Source of the DNA: Desulfosporosinus sp.
GTDB lineage: Bacteria > Bacillota > Desulfitobacteriia > Desulfitobacteriales > Desulfitobacteriaceae
DNA: 64,000 nucleotides
Direction of reading: 5' to 3'
Assembly (NCBI GenBank): GCA_003513495.1
Contig: DOPM01000029.1
Coordinates: 62,001-126,000, forward strand
Position 1 is the first letter of the stretch. The number at the start of each line of letters is the position of its first letter. Below, one piece after another: positions 24,193 to 33,817 of the stretch. The notes under the pieces were generated by a model that did no database searches, was not told the DNA's origin, and was given only the letters and a program-made list of their open reading frames with translations. Both the position numbers and the translations under genes were made by a program.

Positions 24193-26673
24193 TTAGTCTT
24201 CTTCTGAATCCTCAGGAGTGTCACTTTCCAAGACTTCCACTCCATCTTTCATCAGCACTTTAGCAATTGCAACGACATTACTATCACCTGTGCGCATTGT
24301 CAAAACCCCATGTGCAGAACGTCCTTGATTCGAAATACTAGAAACAGGGATTCGAAGCATAATTCCATTGTTCGTAATAACCATAAGCTCATCTTCTACT
24401 TGTACAACTTTTATTCCAACTAATGTTCCCGTTTTTGCATTCAGTTTCATGGCAATAACTCCTCTGCCGCCACGTCCTTGAACACGGAATTCTTTAAGAT
24501 CGGTGCGTTTGGCAAATCCGTTTTCACTCATTGTCAAGAGTTCACCTTCATCACCAATCACATCCATACCAACCACTAAATCGTTTTGTTCAAGTTTTAT
24601 ACCTTTTACTCCACGAGCTGTCCGTCCCATATAACGAACATCTGACTCCGGAAAACGAATGGCTATTCCATTTTTTGTTGCTAAAAAAATGTCATCTAAA
24701 CCTTGGGTTAATTTGACTCCTATAAGTTCATCCCCACTATCCAAGGTCAGTGCAATTAATCCATCTTTTCTAGATGAATCATACTCTTGCAAGGCAGTCT
24801 TCTTCATAATACCTTTTTTAGTAGCGGTTATTAAGAAGAAGTCAGGACTATAATCCTTGATTGCCATCACTGCTGTAATCATTTCGTGTTGCCCTAAATT
24901 CAAGAGGTTTATAACGGCAGTACCCTTACCCGTACGACTCGCTTCGGGAATTTCATGAGCCTTCAATCGATAAACTTTTCCTTGAGAAGTAAAGAATAGA
25001 ATATAGTGATGAGTCGTTGTAGTAAAGAGATGTTCCACAAAGTCTTGTTCTTTAGTCGCCATGCCGTGAACACCTTTGCCTCCACGGTTTTGGCTTTTAT
25101 AGGTACTTAGTGGTAATCGTTTAATATACCCATAATGGGTTACGGTAACAACTACGTCCTCGACAGCAATAAGATCTTCTATATCCATCCTACTTACATC
25201 TACAGTAATATCTGTCTTACGATCATCTCCAAATTTGCGATTAATCTCTTCTAGTTCAGTCTTAACAATCCCAATAACCATAGCTTCTGACGCGAGAACT
25301 GACTTCAAGTAATTAATCGTATTCATCAATTCCTGATACTGATTTTCTAGTTTTTCCCGTTCTAATCCTGTCAGTCGCTTTAGCCTCATATCCACAATAG
25401 CTTGGGCCTGCTTGTCACTTAAGCCAAAACGAATCATGAGATTTTCTCTAGCCTTAGATTCATCCTTTGAAGATCGAATAGTTTCTATAACTTCATCAAT
25501 ATGATCAAGAGCAATTCTTAGTCCCTCAATGATATGAGCTTCAGCTTCTGCTTTATTGAGTTCAAATCTAGTTCTTCGGACAATTACATCTTTTTGATGT
25601 TCAATAAAGTAATAGATCATATCCTTAAGAGTAAGGGTTCTGGGTTGACCATTAACTAAAGCCAGCATATTAACACCAAACGTATCTTCTAACTGAGTAT
25701 GCTTATATAGTTGATTTAAAATAACCTTTGGATTTACGTCACGTCTGAGCTCGATTACTATACGCATTCCTGATCGATCAGACTCGTCCCTTAGGTCAGT
25801 AATTCCATCAATTTTCTTATCACGAACAAGGTCAGCTATTTTCTCAATCATACGAGCTTTATTGACCATAAACGGAATTTCAGTAACGACAATACGGTTC
25901 TTACCTGACTTCTCCATGGGTTCAATCTGAGCTTTGGATCGTATTTTAATCGAACCCCTACCGGTTTTATAGGCAGATATGATTCCTTCGTGACCCATGA
26001 TTGTTCCACCAGTTGGAAAATCTGGACCTTTTACATAGTTCATTAGTTCATCAATTGATAACTCAGGATTAGTCATTAAAGCAATCGTCGCTTCGATAAC
26101 TTCTGATAAATTATGGGGCGGAATATTCGTTGCCATTCCAACCGCAATCCCAGATGAACCGTTTACAAGCAAATTTGGAAATTTAGACGGCAATACTGTA
26201 GGTTCTTCTTGTTTCTCATCATAGTTGAGGGTAAAATCCACTGTATCTTTTTCGATATCTGCCAACATATAAGTCGCCAATTTGGCCATACGCAACTCAG
26301 TGTAACGCATAGCCGCAGCAGAGTCCCCATCAATTGAACCAAAATTACCATGACCGTCAACAAGGGGATAACGGCTGGCAAAATCTTGAGCTAAACGAAC
26401 AACCGCATCATAGATTGAAGAATCTCCATGGGGGTGAAATTTACCCATGCAATCCCCAACTAGACGTGCCGACTTACTATAGGGCTTGTTAGGAGTCAGA
26501 CCCAACTCATGAAGAGTATATAATATTCTGCGATGGACCGGTTTGAGCCCGTCTCGAACATCAGGCAAAGCACGGCTCACAATAACACTCATCGAATAAT
26601 CGATAAATGATCTTCGCATTTCTTCCGCAATTTCAATGGGAAGGACTTTCCCTCCCAATAGTTCATCTGCCAT
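24193..26673 (-). CDS. gyrA: DNA gyrase subunit A
   Basis: An 826-residue gyrase A subunit. The active-site tyrosine is in AAMRYTELRM. The quinolone-resistance region reads GKFHPHGDSSIYD, with Ser and Asp at the usual positions, so no classical resistance change is seen. The C-terminal beta-pinwheel has the GyrA box QGRGGRGV, and an acidic tail follows. GGAG precedes the ATG, and the gene follows gyrB by 14 bp. Confidence 0.98.
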   Translation of the reverse strand: MADELLGGKVLPIEIAEEMRRSFIDYSMSVIVSRALPDVRDGLKPVHRRILYTLHELGLTPNKPYSKSARLVGDCMGKFHPHGDSSIYDAVVRLAQDFASRYPLVDGHGNFGSIDGDSAAAMRYTELRMAKLATYMLADIEKDTVDFTLNYDEKQEEPTVLPSKFPNLLVNGSSGIAVGMATNIPPHNLSEVIEATIALMTNPELSIDELMNYVKGPDFPTGGTIMGHEGIISAYKTGRGSIKIRSKAQIEPMEKSGKNRIVVTEIPFMVNKARMIEKIADLVRDKKIDGITDLRDESDRSGMRIVIELRRDVNPKVILNQLYKHTQLEDTFGVNMLALVNGQPRTLTLKDMIYYFIEHQKDVIVRRTRFELNKAEAEAHIIEGLRIALDHIDEVIETIRSSKDESKARENLMIRFGLSDKQAQAIVDMRLKRLTGLEREKLENQYQELMNTINYLKSVLASEAMVIGIVKTELEEINRKFGDDRKTDITVDVSRMDIEDLIAVEDVVVTVTHYGYIKRLPLSTYKSQNRGGKGVHGMATKEQDFVEHLFTTTTHHYILFFTSQGKVYRLKAHEIPEASRTGKGTAVINLLNLGQHEMITAVMAIKDYSPDFFLITATKKGIMKKTALQEYDSSRKDGLIALTLDSGDELIGVKLTQGLDDIFLATKNGIAIRFPESDVRYMGRTARGVKGIKLEQNDLVVGMDVIGDEGELLTMSENGFAKRTDLKEFRVQGRGGRGVIAMKLNAKTGTLVGIKVVQVEDELMVITNNGIMLRIPVSSISNQGRSAHGVLTMRTGDSNVVAIAKVLMKDGVEVLESDTPEDSEED

Positions 26674-26687
26674 GAATGAGCACTCCT

Positions 26688-28622
26688 TTAAGTATCCAGA
26701 TTACGAACATCTTTTGCATAGCGATTAATAAAGTCACGACGAGGTTCAACCTTATCGCCCATTAAGACTGAAAACATTTCTTCAGTCCTCATAGCATCTT
26801 CCATAGTTACCCGTAAGATTGTTCGGTTTGCTGGATCCATCGTAGTTTCCCACAACTGATCAGGATTCATTTCACCCAAACCTTTGTAGCGTTGAAGTTC
26901 TACTTTTTCTCGACCTATTTTTTCAAGTGTTTTTGTCAGTTCATCATCTGTGTAAGCATATTGAATATCTCGCCCCTTTTTGATTTTAAAGAGCGGAGGT
27001 TGTGCAATATAAACATAATTATTTTCGATGAGTGGTCTCATATAACGGTAGAAGAAGGTCAGCAATAGTGTTCGGATATGAGCTCCGTCTACGTCAGCGT
27101 CTGTCATAATAATTAGTTTGTGATAACGCGCTTTTGTAATATCAAAGTCTTCAGATATTCCAGTACCCATGGCTGTAATCATCGCCCGAATTTCTGCATT
27201 CCCTAATATTTTATCAAGTCTTGCTTTTTCTACATTGAGGATTTTTCCACGTAAAGGTAGAATTGCCTGAAATCTTCGATCTCGTCCTTGTTTTGCAGAA
27301 CCACCAGCACTGTCTCCCTCAACTATATACATTTCACACAAATCTGGTTCTTTCCATGAACAATCCGCAAGTTTTCCTGGAAGAGAGGTCCCCTCTAGAG
27401 CACTTTTGCGTCGTGTTAACTCCCGAGCTTTACGGGCAGCATCTCTAGCTCGGGCTGCTTGAACCGATTTATCTATGAATTTCCGAGCTATTGCCGGATT
27501 TTCTTCGAGGAAAATAGTTAATCCTTCTCCAGTAGCGGAGTCCACAATACCTCTAATTTCACTATTACCTAACTTAGTCTTTGTCTGTCCTTCAAATTGA
27601 GGATCAGGAACCTTTACAGAAATTACAGCAGTTAATCCTTCACGGATGTCATCTCCGGAAAGATTAGAATCCGTAGTTTTTAACATATTACTTTTACGAG
27701 CATAATCATTAACTACCCTTGTTAAAGCTGACTTAAAACCTGCTTCATGGGTTCCCCCTTCTTGGGTGTTAATATTATTTGCATAAGAAAACAAATTTTC
27801 AGCATAACTATCATTATATTGAATACAAATCTCAACTTGGACATTGTCTTTAGTTGTTTCAATATATATTGGCTGTGGATGTAAACAATCTTTACTCTTA
27901 TTTAAATATAAAACAAAGTCTTGAATACCACCTGAATGAATGAAGGTTTCGTGAGTATTTGTACGCTCATCCGATAAATTAATTGAAATACTTTTATTTA
28001 AAAAGGACAGTTCCCTAAGTCTGTGAGCTAGAATATCAAAATCGTATATAGTATCTTCAAATATTTCTGAATCAGGAATAAAACTAATCTTGGTTCCATT
28101 TTTTTCAGTTGTCCCAATCTTTTTTAGATCAGTCGTTGGTTTTCCTTTGGCATACTCCTGTTGATAAATATAGCCGCCTTTGGAAACTTCAACAACTAAC
28201 CATTTCGACAAAGCATTAACAACGCTTAGGCCTACTCCATGCAGACCACCGGAAACTTTGTAGGCACTTTCACTTCCACCAAATTTTCCTCCAGCATGTA
28301 AGACCGTTAAAGCAACTTCTACAGCAGGTTTACCTGTTTTAGGATGAATATCAACAGGAATTCCTCGTCCATTATCTATTACGGTAATGCTATTATCGGC
28401 ATGTATTTTGACATCAATTTTATCACAATAACCTGCTAAAGCCTCATCAATACTGTTATCGACTATTTCATAAACAAGATGATGCAAACCACGCAGCCCT
28501 GTAGTACCAATATACATACCAGGACGTTTGCGAACAGCCTCTAAACCTTCAAGTACTTCGATTTGCCCAGCATTATAATTGTCATTTGTACTTTGAATTA
28601 CTTGCTCTTTGTTTTCTTGCAA
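26688..28622 (-). CDS. gyrB: DNA gyrase subunit B
   Basis: A 644-residue ATPase subunit. It has the GHKL ATP site (DNSIDEALAG, DNGRGIPVD, GGLHGVGLSVVNALS), the transducer domain and the Toprim domain (YIVEGDSAGGSAKQGRD). The length is that of a short gyrase B without the E. coli insertion. It starts at TTG, 8 bp after AGGAGG. Its own promoter lies downstream of remB, so gyrB-gyrA can be transcribed apart from dnaA-dnaN-recF-remB. Confidence 0.98.
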   Translation of the reverse strand: MQENKEQVIQSTNDNYNAGQIEVLEGLEAVRKRPGMYIGTTGLRGLHHLVYEIVDNSIDEALAGYCDKIDVKIHADNSITVIDNGRGIPVDIHPKTGKPAVEVALTVLHAGGKFGGSESAYKVSGGLHGVGLSVVNALSKWLVVEVSKGGYIYQQEYAKGKPTTDLKKIGTTEKNGTKISFIPDSEIFEDTIYDFDILAHRLRELSFLNKSISINLSDERTNTHETFIHSGGIQDFVLYLNKSKDCLHPQPIYIETTKDNVQVEICIQYNDSYAENLFSYANNINTQEGGTHEAGFKSALTRVVNDYARKSNMLKTTDSNLSGDDIREGLTAVISVKVPDPQFEGQTKTKLGNSEIRGIVDSATGEGLTIFLEENPAIARKFIDKSVQAARARDAARKARELTRRKSALEGTSLPGKLADCSWKEPDLCEMYIVEGDSAGGSAKQGRDRRFQAILPLRGKILNVEKARLDKILGNAEIRAMITAMGTGISEDFDITKARYHKLIIMTDADVDGAHIRTLLLTFFYRYMRPLIENNYVYIAQPPLFKIKKGRDIQYAYTDDELTKTLEKIGREKVELQRYKGLGEMNPDQLWETTMDPANRTILRVTMEDAMRTEEMFSVLMGDKVEPRRDFINRYAKDVRNLDT

Positions 28623-28783
28623 AGCTGTTTCCTCCTATAGAAACCTTGGTTATTGCAAGCGAAGGCCAGACTCGAACAAGATATTCGAAGTTAGAAAGCC
28701 GTTTAATCGCTTGTATTTGCCATAGTTGCATACGAAATTATTTTAATTTGCTGATAGTACCAATAAATACCTTCAACCTTATT

Positions 28784-28812
28784 ATTGTACACTAAAAGTT
28801 TAGATGTATCAA
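28784..28812 (-). promoter_or_regulatory. Promoter of gyrB-gyrA
   Basis: On the minus strand TTGATA and TACAAT are separated by 17 bp. The leader to the TTG start is about 155 nt; I see no further structure in it. Confidence 0.65.
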
Positions 28813-28820
28813 TTTTAAAG

Positions 28821-29105
28821 CTATTTAACTTCAATACCTAATTCGAAACTATTATTTCCGATATCCATAAATGAACGCTTGTATAAAGTAATTGAAGAGA
28901 TGGGAGAAAAGAATAAATCGTCATTTGTTACAATCATGGTTTTTTCTCTGCCCTTTTTACAAAGGTAACAGATTTTTTTATGATGTATTTTCATGTTTTC
29001 TAAAAAAGTTTGGTTTGTTTTCCCCAATTTTTCTAATTCTAAATCTATGATTGCAACTATTATATTTCTTTTTATTAAAACATCTCCACCAAGATGTATA
29101 TACAA
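28821..29105 (-). CDS. remB: RemB-like extracellular matrix regulator (DUF370)
   Basis: A 94-residue protein beginning MYIHLGGDVLIKRNIIVAIIDLE, typical of the DUF370/Rem family of small DNA-binding regulators. In Bacillus, yaaB (remB) lies between recF and gyrB, as here. The start is TTG, directly after the recF stop and 8 bp from GGAGGG. The middle part is Lys- and Cys-rich. Its function in this organism is not known. Confidence 0.85.
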   Translation of the reverse strand: MYIHLGGDVLIKRNIIVAIIDLELEKLGKTNQTFLENMKIHHKKICYLCKKGREKTMIVTNDDLFFSPISSITLYKRSFMDIGNNSFELGIEVK

Positions 29106-30197
29106 TTAGTTTTCCCTCCTTATATGTCCTTGTTTCACATGGAAACGTGTTCCTAAGTCAAGATGCTTATCAGCACTTGTCATAGTTATAAGAGTTTGTA
29201 TATGTGAAGATTCAATGAACTTTATTAAATAGTCTCTCCTAAATCTATCCAATTCAGACAATACGTCATCAAGTAAAAGAAGGGGGTATTCCCCTTTTTC
29301 CTGACGTATCAACTCTAGTTCCGCCAATTTTAGACTAAGAACTAACGAACGTTGTTGCCCTTGTGATGCATATAGTCTTCCTGGTCTATCATTTAAAAGA
29401 ATATGAAGATCATCGCGATGAGGTCCAACGAGAATGATTTGCCTTTCTATTTCTTGTTCTAATTTTTCATTCATTAAGCGTGGAAATTCAGAGATTGCCT
29501 CAGTTACAGATTTTTGTCCCAATGCACTGTAAAAGATCTGTAATGTTTCTTTCTGTGACGATAAATTTTTATAAATGCCATTTGCTGCATCTTGAAGACG
29601 TTTCGATAGATCTGCTCGATTTCTAATAATCTTCGTTCCCAAATCTATAATTTGTTCGTTCCAAAGTTGGATTTGTGCATACTTTTGATGTTTTTCGGTA
29701 TAAGCCTTTAATAAAGCACTTTTCTGATGTATTGCTTTGTTATAGGCATTGAGAAGACTAACATGCCCTGGGCGCATTTGAGCTATATGTAAGTCTAAAA
29801 ATCTTCTTCTTTCCGAAGGCCCTCCTTTAATCATAACAAGGTCATCCGGAGAAAAGAAGATTACATTTATAGTTCCTACAAAGTCAGATAAACGTTGGCA
29901 TGATACTTGATTAATTTTGACTATTTTTTTTCTATTTTTATAATGGCTTTCTAACGATAGCTTGTGATTATTCATGAGAAAATCGCCGTAAAGATGAAAT
30001 TCGCTTTGATCCCATCGTAAGAGTTCTTGTTCCCGATGTACTCTGTAAGACTTTCCGGTTAAAAGGTAATAGATTCCTTCAATAATATTTGTCTTACCCT
30101 GGCCATTGTCTCCTATCAGAATATTGGTTCCAGGCATGAATTTGATCGTTTCATCTTCATAATTACGAAAATTTTGTAGGCAAATTTTATTTATCAT
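29106..30197 (-). CDS. recF: DNA replication and repair protein RecF
   Basis: A 363-residue SMC-like ATPase. It has Walker A GDNGQGKTN near residues 29-37, the signature RLYASQGQQRSLVLSLKLAE, and Walker B PLLLLDDVLSELD. It helps RecR and RecO load RecA at gaps. Two adjacent ATGs (30200 and 30197) are possible. Neither has a clear ribosome site, so translation is probably coupled to dnaN, which stops 8 bp upstream. Confidence 0.97.
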   Translation of the reverse strand: MINKICLQNFRNYEDETIKFMPGTNILIGDNGQGKTNIIEGIYYLLTGKSYRVHREQELLRWDQSEFHLYGDFLMNNHKLSLESHYKNRKKIVKINQVSCQRLSDFVGTINVIFFSPDDLVMIKGGPSERRRFLDLHIAQMRPGHVSLLNAYNKAIHQKSALLKAYTEKHQKYAQIQLWNEQIIDLGTKIIRNRADLSKRLQDAANGIYKNLSSQKETLQIFYSALGQKSVTEAISEFPRLMNEKLEQEIERQIILVGPHRDDLHILLNDRPGRLYASQGQQRSLVLSLKLAELELIRQEKGEYPLLLLDDVLSELDRFRRDYLIKFIESSHIQTLITMTSADKHLDLGTRFHVKQGHIRREN

Positions 30198-30208
30198 CAT
30201 AGCTTTAT

Positions 30209-31312
30209 TTAAGACGTTCTTACCGGTAATACTAGGTAAATATAGTTTGGATCACCTAAAGGACGCATTACTCCAGGACTAAAGGGTCCAGACAATTCAA
30301 ATAATATTCGATCACTATCTATTACTTTTAAGGCATCAATAAGAAACTTAGCATTAAAAGCAATTTTAACATCTTTTCCTTCCATGTCTATGCCAATCTG
30401 CTCAGATATTTTACCTAACTCTGAGGTTTGGTCGATTCTTAAATCATTATTTTCTACATTTATCCTTACAATATTTGCACCGCTCTTATCTCGAGATAGT
30501 AAGGAGGCTCGTTCTACAGCGTCAAGAAATTCTCTCACAGATAAATGGACCTTAGTTTCACAGGTTTGAGGAATAACTTGCTTATAATTGGGAAATTGTC
30601 CTTCTATAAGTCTAGAAATTAAATAAATTGACCCAAATTGAAAAACAACTTGATTATTACTATAGCTAATTGTTAAGAGTTCATCTTCATCTCTTAGTAA
30701 ACGATATATTTCTGATAAAGTTTTAGAAGGAATAATTCCGCTAAAACGGGCGTCGTTTGGATTAGATAGTTCAGAAATAATATAAGCTAAACGATGTGTA
30801 TCTGTTGCAACTAAACGTATATTCGTATTCTCAATTTGTAGTAGAATTCCATTAAAAACTGGTCTATTTTCTTCTGAGGCGCAAGAGAATATGGTTTGTC
30901 TGATCATATTTTTAAATATCGCAGTTGGTAATTCAAATGATGAAGGCTCTATAAGATCTGGAAGTAAGGGAAATTCTTCTGGATCATACCCATTTAAAAC
31001 GATTTCTGATTGGTTATAACAAATAATAATTGATTTATCTCGTTCTTCCAATGAAATTGGTGTATCAGGTAATTTACGGACGACATCTGTAAATAGTTTA
31101 GCCGGAACGATCATTGTTCCTTCTTCATTAACTTGGGCTGGAACATCACAGCGAATCCCCATTTCAAGATCAGTAGCTGCAAACTGTAAACACTGATTTT
31201 CGGCCTGAATCAAAATTCCCTGAAGAACTGGTAATGGGTTTTTATTGGATACAGCCCGTTGAACAGCATTTACACCTGATAACAATGCATCCTTTGAACA
31301 GAAGATTTTCAT
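30209..31312 (-). CDS. dnaN: DNA polymerase III beta sliding clamp
   Basis: A 367-residue clamp protein with three repeated clamp domains. The conserved ending is FSPGVMRPLGDPNYIYLVLPVRTS. AGGAGG precedes the ATG. It follows dnaA after a 341-bp interval carrying DnaA boxes, the usual bacterial arrangement. Confidence 0.98.
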   Translation of the reverse strand: MKIFCSKDALLSGVNAVQRAVSNKNPLPVLQGILIQAENQCLQFAATDLEMGIRCDVPAQVNEEGTMIVPAKLFTDVVRKLPDTPISLEERDKSIIICYNQSEIVLNGYDPEEFPLLPDLIEPSSFELPTAIFKNMIRQTIFSCASEENRPVFNGILLQIENTNIRLVATDTHRLAYIISELSNPNDARFSGIIPSKTLSEIYRLLRDEDELLTISYSNNQVVFQFGSIYLISRLIEGQFPNYKQVIPQTCETKVHLSVREFLDAVERASLLSRDKSGANIVRINVENNDLRIDQTSELGKISEQIGIDMEGKDVKIAFNAKFLIDALKVIDSDRILFELSGPFSPGVMRPLGDPNYIYLVLPVRTS

Positions 31313-31381
31313 ATGAATCGTTTCCTCCTAAAAATTATATTCTCTTCTTCTTGTTCTAAATCAAGTTTATTAATAATAAGA

Positions 31382-31549
31382 TAATAGTTAGTAGTTGTAG
31401 TAGTATTACTTGTCAACATGTGTATAAGTTGTCTGGCGACGTAGCCTGACTACTAAAATGGGTGTTGAAAAAGTTGTGGACAAACGGATTAGATTATCCA
31501 CGTGTCCACATTTAAAAATATTTGAAGCTTTATCAACAGGTTATAAACA
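31382..31549. other. oriC, dnaA-dnaN part: DnaA boxes and AT-rich stretch
   Basis: Boxes or near-boxes: TGTGTATAA (31419-31427), TGTGGACAA (31475-31483), TTATCCACG (31494-31502), TTATCAACA (31530-31538) and TTATAAACA (31541-31549). Next to the first one, an in-phase series TAG TAG TTG TAG TAG TAT TAC runs from 31389 to 31409. It resembles the DnaA-trio element that guides strand opening, followed by A+T-rich DNA towards dnaN. This is probably the unwinding side of the origin. Confidence 0.75.
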
Positions 31550-31653
31550 TATTAAATGAGCCCGCTAAGTCTTTGCCTATAACTTTAACTATATTCAGTA
31601 TATGAGTTCATAAAGAGTGTCACTGCTACTATGTTCTCTAACTTTTACTACAT

Positions 31654-33015
31654 TTAATCTGTTTGAATACGTTGAATTATTTCATTAACTTTCTTTTCTA
31701 GTACAGGATCATTGATTAAGGCTTGAGTTATTTTATCGTGAGCATGCATTACAGTAGTATGATCACGACCACCAAATTCATCTCCAATTTTAGGTAAAGA
31801 ATAATCTGTAAGCTGGCGGGAAAGGTACATTGCAATTTGTCTAGGAAATGCTACAGCACGGGTTCTCTTTTTAGCTTTAAAATCGGTTGGTGATAAATTA
31901 AAAAATCTAGCAACGGATTCTTGAATAATATCAATAGTAATCTGCTTTGAGTTATTTGCAGGAATAATATCCTTTAATGCTTCAACTGCCACTTCTGCGG
32001 TTATAGGAATTGAACTAAGAGAAGCAAAAGCCATGACTCTTATAAGTGCTCCTTCGAGTTCACGTATATTTGAACGAATTTTGTCTGCAATATAAACCAT
32101 AACTTCATTTGGTACTTGGAGATTTTCCATTTTTGCTTTCTTACGAAGAATCGCAATTCGTGTTTCTAAATCTGGAGCTTGAATATCGGTTATTAAGCCC
32201 CATTCAAAACGAGAACGCAATCTATCTTCTAGGGTTGGAATATCTTTTGGAGGGCGATCGGATGAAATTATTATTTGTTTATTAGCTTCATGAAGTGCAT
32301 TAAATGTATGAAAGAACTCTTCTTGAGTTCGCTCTTTACCAGCTAAAAATTGAATATCATCGATTAGAAGGATATCTACGTTACGGTAATGGTTACGAAA
32401 CTCTTCGGGGTTTTCATCTCTAATTGAATCAATCAATTCGTTAGTAAATTTTTCACTAGAAACATAAATAACTTTAGTATTTGGTGAACGTTGTAAAACA
32501 TGATGACCTATGGCATGCATAAGATGGGTTTTTCCTAACCCAACTCCCCCATAAATAAAAAGAGGATTATAAGATTTAGCTGGAGATTCTGCAACGGCTA
32601 ATGAAGCTGCATGAGCAAAACGGTTGCTATTGCCTATCACAAATGTATCAAAGGTGTACTTAGTATTTAAAGAATTTGGAATAGGTTCAGCTTGTTTAGG
32701 AAGCACAGGAGGAATAGGCTCGGACAGAATGGCATCTTCATTATAACTAGCGCCTGAGGGAGGTAGAATAAAGCGAAGACTAACAGAATGACCTAAAACG
32801 GATTGAACAGAAGAACGGATCATAGGAGCATAACGACTTTCTAACCAATCTTTAGCAAATTCATTGGGGACACTTATGACAAGTGTATCTCCATCAATAT
32901 TAAGAAGTCGCGTAGAACTTAACCAAGTTTCAAAGCTTGGTTTAGAAAGTTCACTTTTTAGTTTTTCTAGCGTTTCTTGCCACAATAATTGGAGAGAATT
33001 AGACTGTGGTGGCAT
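31654..33015 (-). CDS. dnaA: Chromosomal replication initiator DnaA
   Basis: A 453-residue initiator. Domain I is residues 1-80, followed by a short Pro-rich domain II. The AAA+ domain has Walker A GGVGLGKTH near residue 156 and Walker B DILLIDDIQFL. The DNA-binding domain carries the signature GGRDHTTVMHAHDKI. The ATG at 33015 follows GGGAGGT; a 30-codon in-frame extension upstream lies in origin DNA and has no ribosome site. Confidence 0.98.
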   Translation of the reverse strand: MPPQSNSLQLLWQETLEKLKSELSKPSFETWLSSTRLLNIDGDTLVISVPNEFAKDWLESRYAPMIRSSVQSVLGHSVSLRFILPPSGASYNEDAILSEPIPPVLPKQAEPIPNSLNTKYTFDTFVIGNSNRFAHAASLAVAESPAKSYNPLFIYGGVGLGKTHLMHAIGHHVLQRSPNTKVIYVSSEKFTNELIDSIRDENPEEFRNHYRNVDILLIDDIQFLAGKERTQEEFFHTFNALHEANKQIIISSDRPPKDIPTLEDRLRSRFEWGLITDIQAPDLETRIAILRKKAKMENLQVPNEVMVYIADKIRSNIRELEGALIRVMAFASLSSIPITAEVAVEALKDIIPANNSKQITIDIIQESVARFFNLSPTDFKAKKRTRAVAFPRQIAMYLSRQLTDYSLPKIGDEFGGRDHTTVMHAHDKITQALINDPVLEKKVNEIIQRIQTD

Positions 33016-33064
33016 TGACGGACCTCCCTTGTCTAAAAATGAAAGAATAATGACAATAAAAAAG

Positions 33065-33261
33065 TTATACACAAACTTATACACATTTGTGGATAACTTA
33101 ACCAAATTACGTGTTGTGAATAAAAGAAAACACGAATTATCGTTGTCGTCAGGTATTGTAAAAATATAATATCAAGTTTTCTCAGGGTTATCAACAGGAA
33201 TATAGTAGCTTTAGAAAATTATTCACAGTGGATAACTTTTTTAGTCTCGGAGTTATCCACA
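33065..33261. other. oriC, upstream part: cluster of seven DnaA boxes
   Basis: Boxes on the plus strand: TTATACACA (33065, 33077), TTATCAACA (33188), TTATTCACA (33219) and a perfect TTATCCACA (33253). On the minus strand: a perfect TTATCCACA (33096-33088) and TTATCCACT (33235-33227). Together with the dnaA-dnaN cluster this makes a bipartite origin as in Bacillus. The switch in gene orientation between dnaA and rpmH agrees. Confidence 0.88.
33166..33194 (-). promoter_or_regulatory. Promoter of dnaA
   Basis: On the minus strand TTGATA and TATTAT are separated by 17 bp. The -35 hexamer lies inside the DnaA box at 33188-33196, suggesting DnaA autorepression. Confidence 0.65.
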
Positions 33262-33280
33262 CAGTGTCAAAGTCCTTTGC

Positions 33281-33310
33281 TTGACAGATTAAAATTTAGT
33301 AGAGTATAAT
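33281..33310 (+). promoter_or_regulatory. Promoter of rpmH
   Basis: A perfect TTGACA and a perfect TATAAT are separated by 18 bp, 66 bp before the rpmH start and just beyond the DnaA box at 33253. Confidence 0.85.
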
Positions 33311-33375
33311 CTCTAAGTAATGTTTTGATTGATTTCGAAAAGTGTTTCGTTTGAAATAAAGGAGGTGTCGTTAAA

Positions 33376-33510
33376 TTGAAGAGAACCTACCAACCGAAGA
33401 ATCGGCGTCATAAGCGTGTTCACGGTTTTTTAAGTCGGATGAGTACGCCAACGGGGCGAAATGTAATAAAGCGCCGTCGTTTAAAAGGTCGAAAGAAGTT
33501 ATCAGTTTAA
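33376..33510 (+). CDS. rpmH: Ribosomal protein bL34
   Basis: A 44-residue, very basic protein beginning (M)KRTYQPKNRRHKRVHGFLSR, which is diagnostic of bL34. The start codon is TTG, preceded by GGAGGTG. It is the first gene of the right arm, followed by its own terminator and then rnpA, the universal order. Confidence 0.97.
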   Translation: MKRTYQPKNRRHKRVHGFLSRMSTPTGRNVIKRRRLKGRKKLSV

Positions 33511-33537
33511 GGCCGCAATTATGTGGCCTTTTTTTTA
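33509..33537 (+). terminator. Terminator after rpmH
   Basis: AAGGCC pairs with GGCCTT, with inner CA/TG pairs around an A+T loop, followed by a run of eight T. Confidence 0.85.
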
Positions 33538-33539
33538 CT

Positions 33540-33720
33540 AGTCGGAAAGTATGACTTATCGTTAATACTGCAAGAAGGCTAATAACGTGCGAAGACAGTG
33601 CTGCAAGAAGGTTTAACCCGTGCGAAGACGGTGTCTTCGTCGTCTGGAAGGTCCCTTCTCGCCATCACGACACCAAAGTATAGAATGTTCTGCTCGAGTC
33701 AAGCCCTTTGGCTTGCTCAG
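33540..33720. repeat. Intergenic repeat family B, copy 1
   Basis: Two tandem 33-bp units (33568-33600 and 33601-33633, about six differences) each contain CTGCAAGAAGG and CGTGCGAAGAC. The second unit runs into the hairpin CGAAGACGGTGTCTTCG. The starting GAAAGTAT and the motif CGTGCGAAGAC recur at 58005-58130, also just after a ribosomal-protein gene. Confidence 0.65.
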
Positions 33721-33817
33721 ACGTTCAAATAAATATTTCTAAGGTAACATACTCGTTCCAAAAACGTTTAAACTAATGATTAGTGAGTTAGAATATAAAG
33801 GTATACTTGGAGGAGTT

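Noticed and set aside
26378..26470. Quinolone-resistance change in gyrA
   Set aside because: The region reads GKFHPHGDSSIYD with the sensitive-type Ser and Asp.
33540..33720. CRISPR-like array from the tandem 33-bp units
   Set aside because: There are only two adjacent units with no spacers and no cas genes nearby.
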